A stretch of DNA of 13,521 nt from an uncultured Bacteroidota bacterium (GTDB lineage Bacteria > Bacteroidota > Bacteroidia > Chitinophagales > Chitinophagaceae): contig CAMPKR010000030.1 in assembly GCA_946887345.1 (NCBI GenBank), positions 1 through 13,521 on the forward strand, written 5' to 3'. The notes below the pieces were generated by a model. It made no database searches. It saw only the letters and a program-made list of their open reading frames with translations, and was not told where the DNA came from. This document shows, one piece after another, positions 7,000 to 13,521 of the stretch. Every line of letters begins with the position of its first letter. Positions within the stretch are counted from its first letter, which is position 1. The translations under genes were made by a program, and so were the position numbers.

Positions 7000-8016
7000 A
7001 TGAACATAATTATTCCAATGGCGGGTATGGGCAAGCGTATGCGCCCCCACACACTCACCACTCCCAAACCGTTAATACCAATAGCCGGCAAGCCTATAGT
7101 GCAAAGACTGGTAGAAGACATCATTTCCACCTGCAATGAAAAAGTAGAAGAAATTGCCTTTATCATTCATCCCTCGTTCGGTAAAGAAGCTGAAGAACAC
7201 CTGGTAAATGTAGCAGCCTCGATGGGTGCCAAAGGAAAAATATGTTACCAGGAGCAGCCCCTGGGCACGGCCCACGCGATGCTTTGTGCTTCCGATACTC
7301 TGAAGGGGAATGTATTCGTTGCTTTTGCTGATACTTTGTTCAAGGCAACTTTCAATATAGATACTAATAAAGACGCTATTGTTTGGACACAAAAGATGGA
7401 AGATCCTTCTTCCTTCGGGGTAGTGAAACTGAATGCCAGTAGCGAGATCGAAGCCTTTGTAGAAAAGCCTAAAGATTTTGTGTCTGACCTGGCGATAATC
7501 GGCGTATATTATTTTAAAGACGGTGAAAACCTCAAAAAAGAGCTGCAACGCCTGCTAGACAATGACATTAAGATAAAAGGAGAATACCAGATAACTGACG
7601 CCATGGACCACATGCTAAAACAAGGCTTGAAGTTCTATACCGACCAGGTAGACGAGTGGCTGGACTGTGGTAATAAAGATGCCACCGTATATACCAATGG
7701 CCGTGTGCTGGAGCATAAGCAGCATAAAGAGCAATTGGTGGCGGCTTCTGCTAAGGTGGAGAATTCATCGATCAAAGCTCCCTGCTTTATAGGAGAAGGT
7801 GTGGTCATCAAAGATTCGGTGATAGGGCCTTATGTTTCTATAGAGACCGGTGCTCAAATAGAGGGTTGCTATATCTCTAACAGTATAATAAGGGAGGAAA
7901 GCATTGTTAAAAATGCCCGGCTCCAAAACTCCTTATTAGGGAAAAACGTAACTTACATAGAAAATAAGCAGGACATTAAGGACGTGAGCCTGGGTGATTT
8001 TTCTACTCTTTTATGA
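7000..8016 (+). CDS. Sugar-phosphate nucleotidyltransferase with left-handed beta-helix tail
   Basis: This 338-residue cytoplasmic enzyme should transfer a nucleotidyl group to a sugar 1-phosphate, making an NDP-sugar for surface glycans or other envelope polymers. The N-terminal Rossmann-like domain has the signature GMGKRMRPHTLTTPKPL (9-25) and the base-binding QEQPLGTAHA (84-93). The metal-binding Asp111 is in FVAFADTLF, followed by EAFVEKPKD, GEYQIT and EWLDCGNKD. Residues from about 245 onward form hexapeptide repeats of a left-handed beta-helix (SSIKAPCFIGEGVVIKDSVI and on), which in relatives mediates oligomerisation or carries acetyltransferase activity. The N-terminal domain is closest in pattern to glucose-1-phosphate thymidylyl/uridylyltransferases, but the sugar and nucleotide cannot be told from sequence. 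The stop overlaps the next start as ATGA. Confidence 0.93.
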   Translation: MNIIIPMAGMGKRMRPHTLTTPKPLIPIAGKPIVQRLVEDIISTCNEKVEEIAFIIHPSFGKEAEEHLVNVAASMGAKGKICYQEQPLGTAHAMLCASDTLKGNVFVAFADTLFKATFNIDTNKDAIVWTQKMEDPSSFGVVKLNASSEIEAFVEKPKDFVSDLAIIGVYYFKDGENLKKELQRLLDNDIKIKGEYQITDAMDHMLKQGLKFYTDQVDEWLDCGNKDATVYTNGRVLEHKQHKEQLVAASAKVENSSIKAPCFIGEGVVIKDSVIGPYVSIETGAQIEGCYISNSIIREESIVKNARLQNSLLGKNVTYIENKQDIKDVSLGDFSTLL

Positions 8017-9758
8017 ACTTGTTGAGCAAGCCTTTTCTTAATATTCTTATCATTCTTTGCGGTCTGATATCTTGTTCGCTTTCTGCCTATGCTCAGGAAG
8101 AAGGTGATGATAGTACTATAGTGTACCCTCTGAGTGTGATGCAACGGTCTGACAGCCTCTTCTTTGACGCTATGAAGGCGAGGATGCAGAACGACAAACC
8201 TAAAGCCCATGAGTCCCTGCTGGCGTTTACTACTCAAAGGCCCAAAGAGCCTACTGGCTGGTATGAGCTATCGCGTAGCTACCTCGCTGACAAGAAGATA
8301 GAGAAGGCTACTGAGAGCATCAGGAAAGCCATCTCTCTTGATGGTGATAACAAATGGTATAAAGATCAGTATTCCCGGATACTCGAAGCCAATAGCCAGT
8401 ATAAAGATGCGGCAGATGTGCTGAGCAAGCTGGCAAGGAACGAAAAATATAATGCAGAATATCTCTACAGGGCTGCTAAACTGTACTGGCGTGCAGACAA
8501 GCTGAAAGATGCTCACGAGATGATGGATGCGCTGATTGCAAAAGAGGGCGAGGAAGAGGAGTACATAATGGTGAAAGTGGAACTGTATAAAAAGCAGAAC
8601 GACCTGGAAAAGGCTGCTGAAATGATAGAACGCCTTATAACAGCCAACCCGCTGGAAGGCCGTTACTACGCAGCATTAGCCGAACTGTATGAAACAAATG
8701 GGGAATCGAAAAAGGCTGAAGCTGTATATAAACGTGCGATGAATGTAGTGCCCGATGACCCGATGCTGCAATTGTCGCTTGCCATACGTTCTAAGATCAA
8801 CCAGGATTCAGCGGGCTATAGCGAGAATTTGAAAAAGATGGCGCTGAATAAGAGCCTTGACGTTAACACGCAGCTCCAGGTGCTGGATCAATATGTGCAG
8901 GAATCATTTAAGGAAATAGGTAAGAGGCAGGAGGCGCTGAATATTGCGGAGCAACTGGCGAAGCAACATCCTAAGGATGCACAGGTAGCCTACTCGTACG
9001 GCCGTGTGCTGGTGCTGAATAATCAACCTGAAAAGGCCATTGAACAATACAAACGCTCCCTGGATATAGACCAGTCCAACGTTGAGGTATGGTCTAGATT
9101 GATGGATGTTTTTACAACCAAAGACAAGGCCGATTCACTGAAGTATTATAGTGACAAAGCCTTAAAGTTATTTCCTAACCTGGCAGCGGTACATTATTAC
9201 AGTGGATTGGCATCATACAACAAAGAAGATTACCCTACAGCCATAAAGACGCTGAACAGGGCGCTGGATATGCTGCCCGAAGAGGATAAGGATATGCTTT
9301 CGCGCCTGCATGCGACGCTTGGCGAGATATACAATACTACTAAAGAGTACAAGCTGTCTGATGAGAATTACCGCAAGTCGCTGGAGGCAGATCCGAACAA
9401 CTTTTTGGTGCTGAATAATTTCGCTTACTTCCTGTCGGTTCGTGGAGAGAACCTGGAGGAAGCGGAAAGAATGTCAAGACTCACGCTGGAGCTGGTTCCC
9501 AACGAAGCGACTTTCATGGACACGTACGGCTGGATACTGTACAAGCAAGGTAAGTACACTAAGGCCAAGGAGTTTGTTCAGAAAGCGCTGGACAAGAGCG
9601 AGACCGTGGACGGCACGCTTTATGATCACATGGGCGATATCTACTTCCAGCTGAAGGACAAAGAAAAAGCCATGGAGTATTGGCAGAAAGCCAAGGAGAA
9701 AGGAACTGATAATCCACTAATAGACAAAAAGATACAGGAACAGAAGTTGTATGAATAA
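8013..9758 (+). CDS. Periplasmic TPR protein
   Basis: This 581-residue exported protein has a signal peptide (MNLLSKPFLNILIILCG...SAYA, cut before Gln28) and then TPR helical pairs over nearly its whole length (about 45-570). Examples are GWYELSRSYLADKKIEKATES, AQVAYSYGRVLVLNNQPEKA and the well-formed last repeats YGWILYKQGKYTKAKEFVQKAL and YDHMGDIYFQLKDKEKAMEY. It has no catalytic motif, so a scaffold or assembly role in the periplasm or at the outer membrane is the reasonable guess. It overlaps the nucleotidyltransferase by 4 nt upstream (ATGA) and the lipoprotein gene by 8 nt downstream, so the three should be made in step. Confidence 0.93.
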   Translation: MNLLSKPFLNILIILCGLISCSLSAYAQEEGDDSTIVYPLSVMQRSDSLFFDAMKARMQNDKPKAHESLLAFTTQRPKEPTGWYELSRSYLADKKIEKATESIRKAISLDGDNKWYKDQYSRILEANSQYKDAADVLSKLARNEKYNAEYLYRAAKLYWRADKLKDAHEMMDALIAKEGEEEEYIMVKVELYKKQNDLEKAAEMIERLITANPLEGRYYAALAELYETNGESKKAEAVYKRAMNVVPDDPMLQLSLAIRSKINQDSAGYSENLKKMALNKSLDVNTQLQVLDQYVQESFKEIGKRQEALNIAEQLAKQHPKDAQVAYSYGRVLVLNNQPEKAIEQYKRSLDIDQSNVEVWSRLMDVFTTKDKADSLKYYSDKALKLFPNLAAVHYYSGLASYNKEDYPTAIKTLNRALDMLPEEDKDMLSRLHATLGEIYNTTKEYKLSDENYRKSLEADPNNFLVLNNFAYFLSVRGENLEEAERMSRLTLELVPNEATFMDTYGWILYKQGKYTKAKEFVQKALDKSETVDGTLYDHMGDIYFQLKDKEKAMEYWQKAKEKGTDNPLIDKKIQEQKLYE

Positions 9759-10638
9759 GCTGCTGACCGGAATTGCATTGATCCTCTTAGTCGTACAACA
9801 CACTTCCTGCAAGGTAGGCAAGAAGCCAACGCGCCGAAAAGTGATCGTGGATAGCACCGCCATTGCGCGGGTACAAGACTCAATAAAAGCTGAAGAACTA
9901 AATAACAGCAAAAAACTGCTGATAGAAAAGCTCACGCCCCTTTGGAAGCAAGGAACCCGGTTCAATACGTTTAATGCTAAGGTGAAGGTCCACTACCAGG
10001 GGCCCGACGACAGGAAGGAGTTTACTGCCAACATTCGTATAGAAAAAGACAAGGCCATCTGGGCTTCGGTAACGGCACTAGGTATGGTGAATGTTGCCCG
10101 TATTTATATAACACCTGATAGCTTTAAACTGATCAACTATCTTGAAAATAAAGCTACCCTGATGTCGCTGAAGGATGCCGATACAATGTTGCCCGTTCCC
10201 GTCGACTTCCGTGTGCTGCAGAACATGCTGATAGGTGACGTGCTGAAGCAAAGCGGGCAAATAACGGATGCAAACGAGTTTGGAGGAAGCTGGTCGCTGC
10301 AAACAGAGGATGAAGACTTCGTGCAACAGTACACTTACAACAAGGGTGATAGTACAATACGTTCGGCCCAGCTTAGTAGTAAGAAGGATGCAGGGACAAA
10401 GGGCATGATCCAGCTTGGCAACTATATCATGGTTACTGGCCGTAAGTTTTCTTCAGGCCGTGCTATTAATATGATGAACAAAGGCCAGAGCCACTACCTG
10501 GATATGGACTTTAACAGGGTAGACTTTGATGAGCCCGTAGATTTCCCTTTCAACATTCCCAGGAAATTTGAAGTGAACGGAGTTGTCGTAGACGATGACA
10601 AGCCTGAGCCAAGAAGACAAAGACGCCGTGACCGTTAA
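9751..10638 (+). CDS. LolA/LolB-like (DUF4292-type) lipoprotein
   Basis: The 295-residue product begins with a type II signal peptide. The lipobox is HTSC with Cys20, followed by KVGKK rather than acidic residues, so no obvious surface-export signal is seen and a periplasm-facing outer-membrane location is likely. Residues about 60-270 have alternating strands of the kind in the half-barrel LolA/LolB fold: FNAKVKVHYQ, FTANIRIEKDKAIWASV, ARIYITPDSFKLINYLENKA. I recognise this as the DUF4292 family of Bacteroidota from pattern, without a profile search. A function in moving or inserting lipoproteins at the outer membrane is a fold-based inference. The C-terminus is a charged tail rich in Arg (PEPRRQRRRDR). 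It starts within the last codons of the TPR gene and ends overlapping the stop of the opposing gene. Confidence 0.85.
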   Translation: MNKLLTGIALILLVVQHTSCKVGKKPTRRKVIVDSTAIARVQDSIKAEELNNSKKLLIEKLTPLWKQGTRFNTFNAKVKVHYQGPDDRKEFTANIRIEKDKAIWASVTALGMVNVARIYITPDSFKLINYLENKATLMSLKDADTMLPVPVDFRVLQNMLIGDVLKQSGQITDANEFGGSWSLQTEDEDFVQQYTYNKGDSTIRSAQLSSKKDAGTKGMIQLGNYIMVTGRKFSSGRAINMMNKGQSHYLDMDFNRVDFDEPVDFPFNIPRKFEVNGVVVDDDKPEPRRQRRRDR

Positions 10639-11036
10639 TGATCTTCAGTTACCGGAACTGTTACTGAAACAGCCGTTTCTTGTTGCAGTTCATAGGGCAG
10701 GCCTCCCATTACTGCTTCATTAATAGAGGTATCCCACCCCTTTCCGTATAGATAATAATGTCCCTTCTTAAGACCGCCGAAGGTAGCCACAGGAGAATTA
10801 TTCACTTGTACCACCTTCGCTGAGTCGTCATAGACCGTCGCTACATCCAGCGAATTATACTTAATATAGATAGTGCAGCTGTCTATCTCAGAGCTATGAT
10901 GCTTTGGTGTCACCTTAAGAATGCCATTGCCACCTTTGCCGCCCAGTTCCACCGGGGGAATATCTTCTTCCGGTTTGCAGGAAACTAAAAGAATGCATGA
11001 AAAAAAAGCTATTAAAAGTTGACGTTGAAAAAGCAT
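10635..11036 (-). CDS. Small lipoprotein of unknown function
   Basis: This 133-residue product starts with a lipoprotein signal peptide (MLFQRQLLIAFFSCILLVSC, lipid-modified Cys20). The next residues KPEED are acidic, which resembles the surface-export signals of Bacteroidota lipoproteins, so it may be displayed outside the cell. A Gly-rich linker (ELGGKGGNG) leads into a small, probably all-beta domain of about 90 residues with SCTIYIKYNSLD, ATFGGLKKGHYYLYGKG and GGLPYELQQE. The GLKKGxYYLYGKG stretch is the kind of turn seen in carboxypeptidase-regulatory/Cna-B-like sandwiches. I do not recognise a named family. Its stop (TAA, 10637-10635) overlaps the stop of the LolB-like gene. No convincing promoter was found in the 126 bases upstream. 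Confidence 0.85.
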   Translation of the reverse strand: MLFQRQLLIAFFSCILLVSCKPEEDIPPVELGGKGGNGILKVTPKHHSSEIDSCTIYIKYNSLDVATVYDDSAKVVQVNNSPVATFGGLKKGHYYLYGKGWDTSINEAVMGGLPYELQQETAVSVTVPVTEDH

Positions 11037-11162
11037 ACACAGGGGTTCTGATGAAACAAGAGAATGAAGTTACGAAAGCGGAATTAAATGCATCAGACCA
11101 GGTATATATTGAGATATTTTCGATAGTTTTGGTACTCGTTCATCCCTAAAATTGTTTTCTTT

Positions 11163-13421
11163 ATGAAAAAGAGCTTCCTGGCAGTATCGCTACTTTCTGC
11201 CCAGTTCAGCTTCGGTCAGAATTATATTGACAATTACCTGGTCGGCACTCCCACCTTTACAACAATCGCTACCAGCGCTAATTCCGTAAACATGCCGCGC
11301 GATCTTGACTTTAAACCCAACACTCATGAACTATGGGTGGCTAATAAGGGCAATACAGCGGGTGGTTCTATGGTGATCATATATAATGCAGGCGAAACTA
11401 ACCAAAGCTCGCAGTTGCGTATGGATTCGCATACGGGTCACTTTATGATCTATCCTTCAGCCATTGCTTTTGGCGACAATGGAAACCTGGGGAATGTGAA
11501 TGAGATCAAAAATACGGCAGGTCCTACCTCTACCTTTATGGGCCCGGCTTTGTGGTCTTCAGACACCAGTATCTATGCCCGTGTTTTCCAGAACAACTGG
11601 GTAGGCTCTAAACAGCTGGGCAGTCACCTGGACATGCTGCATCAGAGTCCCTTCGCTATGGGTATAGCCCACGACACTGCAAATATCTACTGGGTTTTCG
11701 ATGGGTTCAACAGCAACCTTTGCAGGTACGATTTTGCCGCAGACCATAGCCCTGGCTATGACGATCACTCCAACGGAATTATATGGCGTTATTCAGACGT
11801 AATTCTTACCCGCAGGGTTGATACTCCTGGCCACATGGTTGAAGACAAAGGCAGCGGCATGTTATATATAATAGATGCTGGCACTAACAGGCTGCTGAGA
11901 ATGAACACAAATACCGGTATGATTGTAGGCTCCCTCACACCTCCGGGCACGGGTGCAGAGCTACTGGATGATTACTGGGATGTGACAGGAGCTACTGTTC
12001 AGGTTTTGCTGACTTTCCCGGCCAACACACGTCCCTCAGGTATTGATATCTACAATGGTCGCATGATCATTGGTGACTGCATGACAGGTAACATCAATAT
12101 CTACGATATCACCACGGTAAACCCATCTTTATTGGGGACAATTGCTACAGGTCAGGGTGGTGTAATGGGGGTGAAGATAGGGCCTGATGGCAAGATATGG
12201 TATGTTAACTATGCACAGAATACGGTAATGAGGGTGGAGCCCGGCACTATACCGAACAATGATGCAAGTATTAGCAGGATCACGTCTCCTTTAGTAAATA
12301 CCTTCCCGGGAGAGTTTTATCATACAGGTTTTGATGTCTGTGCTGGAACTATTACACCTACGGTGGAAATAATGAACACAGGGGCCAACACACTTCAGTC
12401 TGCAACTATATTTTACAGCATTGATGGTGGTACGCCTTCAAGTGTTCCCTGGCTTGGTGTTGTAGGCACAGGTGGTGTAGAGTTAGTTACCCTTCCTGCG
12501 ACCAACGTAACGCATGGAACACACATATTGGATGTGTGGACAGGAAGCCCTAATGGCTCCGCAGATAGCAACCCTGCCAACGATAAAATGTTCGGCTCTT
12601 TCCGCGTCATCAATCCAGCAGTAAACCTGCCCGTTACAGAGAGTTTTACAGCAACTACTTTCCCCCCGACAGGCTGGACTTACATCGCTCACAATTTTAA
12701 CAATGAAATGAGCCACGTGACAACTGTCGGTGGTTTTGGTACAGGTCTTGGCAGTGTAAGAATGAATAACTTTGATGGAAATACAGATATTGCCGGCCAA
12801 AAGGACTATCTGGTGTTGCCTCGCGTCAATCTCACTGGTGCTGCTCCTACAGTTGCTTTGAGCTTTGATGTCGCTTATGCCCGTTACGATGGCAATACTA
12901 ATGATTCGCTGGATGTCTTGGTTTCTACCAATTGTGGTAGCAGCTGGACGCCGATATATAGTAAGCAGGGTGCTACGCTGGCGACTACCACCAGTTTTTT
13001 CCCTACTGCATTTACACCTACCGCCAGCCAATGGAGACAAGACAACGTTTCTCTTTCCGCATATGCCGGACAGGCTGATGTGATGCTCGCTTTTATGACT
13101 AAGAGTGCATGGGGAAACAATCTGTATCTCGATAACATTAATATTTCTAACACTGCAGGCCTCGAAGAGCAAGTAAAAAATACCAGTTTTAAACTTTATC
13201 CTAATCCTTCTACAGGAAGGGTATCAGTTGACTTTAGTGCGTTAGGTTCTGCCATGGTAAAGGTTGCTGATATCACAGGAAGGACAGTTAAGACCCAAAC
13301 AGTAGACAATGTCTATGGTAGTTTTTCTCTTGATCTTTCAGAGCAACCCAGCGGAACTTACTTTGTAGAAGTGAAGAACAATGGTATTGCTTACCAGCAG
13401 AAATTAGTAATAATAAAGTAG
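11163..13421 (+). CDS. Secreted beta-propeller protein with T9SS type A sorting domain
   Basis: This 752-residue protein is predicted to be exported by Sec (MKKSFLAVSLLSAQFSFG, cut before Gln19) and then carried over the outer membrane by the type IX secretion system. Residues about 40-365 contain NHL/SMP-30-like propeller blades: MPRDLDFKPNTHELWVANKG, RPSGIDIYNGRMIIGD, GVMGVKIGPDGKIWYVNY. Residues about 367-485 resemble a CARDB-like adhesion module (VEIMNTGANTL, NPANDKMFGSF). Residues about 487-665 look like a cleaved-adhesin/MAM-type jelly roll (ESFTATTFPPTGW, DYLVLPRVNLTG, NLYLDNINIS). The C-terminal sorting domain runs from about 673 and contains FKLYPNPSTG and, near its end, SGTYFVEVKN. 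It may bind a surface or glycan; no catalytic residues are evident. It stands alone, and its stop is followed by a hairpin terminator 20 bases on. Confidence 0.93.
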   Translation: MKKSFLAVSLLSAQFSFGQNYIDNYLVGTPTFTTIATSANSVNMPRDLDFKPNTHELWVANKGNTAGGSMVIIYNAGETNQSSQLRMDSHTGHFMIYPSAIAFGDNGNLGNVNEIKNTAGPTSTFMGPALWSSDTSIYARVFQNNWVGSKQLGSHLDMLHQSPFAMGIAHDTANIYWVFDGFNSNLCRYDFAADHSPGYDDHSNGIIWRYSDVILTRRVDTPGHMVEDKGSGMLYIIDAGTNRLLRMNTNTGMIVGSLTPPGTGAELLDDYWDVTGATVQVLLTFPANTRPSGIDIYNGRMIIGDCMTGNINIYDITTVNPSLLGTIATGQGGVMGVKIGPDGKIWYVNYAQNTVMRVEPGTIPNNDASISRITSPLVNTFPGEFYHTGFDVCAGTITPTVEIMNTGANTLQSATIFYSIDGGTPSSVPWLGVVGTGGVELVTLPATNVTHGTHILDVWTGSPNGSADSNPANDKMFGSFRVINPAVNLPVTESFTATTFPPTGWTYIAHNFNNEMSHVTTVGGFGTGLGSVRMNNFDGNTDIAGQKDYLVLPRVNLTGAAPTVALSFDVAYARYDGNTNDSLDVLVSTNCGSSWTPIYSKQGATLATTTSFFPTAFTPTASQWRQDNVSLSAYAGQADVMLAFMTKSAWGNNLYLDNINISNTAGLEEQVKNTSFKLYPNPSTGRVSVDFSALGSAMVKVADITGRTVKTQTVDNVYGSFSLDLSEQPSGTYFVEVKNNGIAYQQKLVIIK

Positions 13422-13441
13422 ATCAATTTTGAAGATAACCG

Positions 13442-13473
13442 AAGCCGCCTTTCTTGCTGAGAGGCGGTTTTTC
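13442..13473 (+). terminator. Terminator after the T9SS cargo gene
   Basis: A 12-bp stem with two G-T pairs (13442-13453 with 13459-13470, core CCGCCT/AGGCGG) and a 5-base loop runs into a T-tract at 13468-13472. It lies between this gene and a probable convergent gene at the right edge and may serve both. Confidence 0.85.
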
Positions 13474-13520
13474 TATTTGAACCTGGTATCTGCAGAATAG
13501 GGATCGATTGTTACCTCGTA
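13473..13520 (-). CDS. Possible C-terminal end of a minus-strand gene (truncated by the window edge)
   Basis: Read leftward from the edge, one frame gives 15 codons, YEVTIDPYSADTRFK, followed by TAG at 13475-13473, directly next to the terminator hairpin. The peptide has a natural composition and the stop falls where a convergent gene would end. With only 15 codons visible this could be chance, and no function can be assigned. Confidence 0.4.
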   Translation of the reverse strand, partial: YEVTIDPYSADTRFK

Positions 13521-13521
13521 G

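Noticed and set aside
11128..11154. TTTG ... TAAAATTG as a promoter for the 11163 gene
   Set aside because: The -7 match has one mismatch and the spacing of 15 is short, so it is too weak to call with confidence.
12483..13172. Long 229-codon minus-strand open frame within the T9SS cargo gene
   Set aside because: It is wholly antisense to well-supported adhesin and anchor domains, and its translation is low in domain-like features; it is a shadow of the plus-strand codon pattern.

Overview
The window looks like chromosomal DNA of a Bacteroidota bacterium, most likely a Chitinophagaceae-type organism. The evidence is a T9SS C-terminal sorting domain, several lipoproteins and TPR proteins, a TPR-fused sensor kinase, AT-rich starts without clear Shine-Dalgarno sequences, and TAnnTTTG-type -7 promoter boxes. 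There are no tRNAs, rRNAs, CRISPR arrays or intact insertion sequences. No stretch longer than about 230 bases lacks a gene.

Layout. (1) 2-2449 +: 3' part of a two-lobed M16 zinc protease that enters from the left edge, followed by a strong intrinsic terminator. (2) 2563-4560 +: an orphan TPR sensor histidine kinase. Its stop codon abuts, tail to tail, the stop of (3) 4561-5154 -: a secreted TlpA/AhpC-fold protein that has lost the CxxC site and is interrupted by one in-frame TAG. (4) 5230-6311 -: a translationally coupled pair, a PadR-type repressor and a five-TM protein with a HAAS-like N-terminus, with a hairpin terminator behind it and a possible operator over its promoter. (5) 6312-6539: the longest gene-poor stretch, holding divergent promoters and what may be an insertion-sequence end remnant. 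(6) 6540-10638 +: a tight cluster of dut, a sugar-nucleotidyltransferase with a left-handed beta-helix tail, a periplasmic TPR protein and a LolA/LolB-like (DUF4292-type) lipoprotein; the last three overlap by 4 and 8 nt. (7) 10635-11036 -: a small lipoprotein whose stop overlaps the end of the cluster. (8) 11163-13421 +: a large secreted beta-propeller protein with a T9SS sorting tail and a terminator. Beyond it, the right edge probably carries the last codons of a minus-strand gene.

How it fits together. Region 6 combines nucleotide hygiene (dUTPase) with what looks like cell-envelope work: activated sugar synthesis, a periplasmic TPR scaffold and an outer-membrane lipoprotein-type beta-barrel fold. 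Region 4 is a self-contained one-component regulatory unit. The rest are single-gene units.

Most of the window is ordinary. The items most worth a second look are the nonsense-interrupted, cysteine-less thioredoxin-fold gene, the PadR/HAAS-like/GldL-motif membrane pair with its internal duplication, and two convergent junctions with no space for a terminator. I do not see a clearly undescribed multi-gene system.
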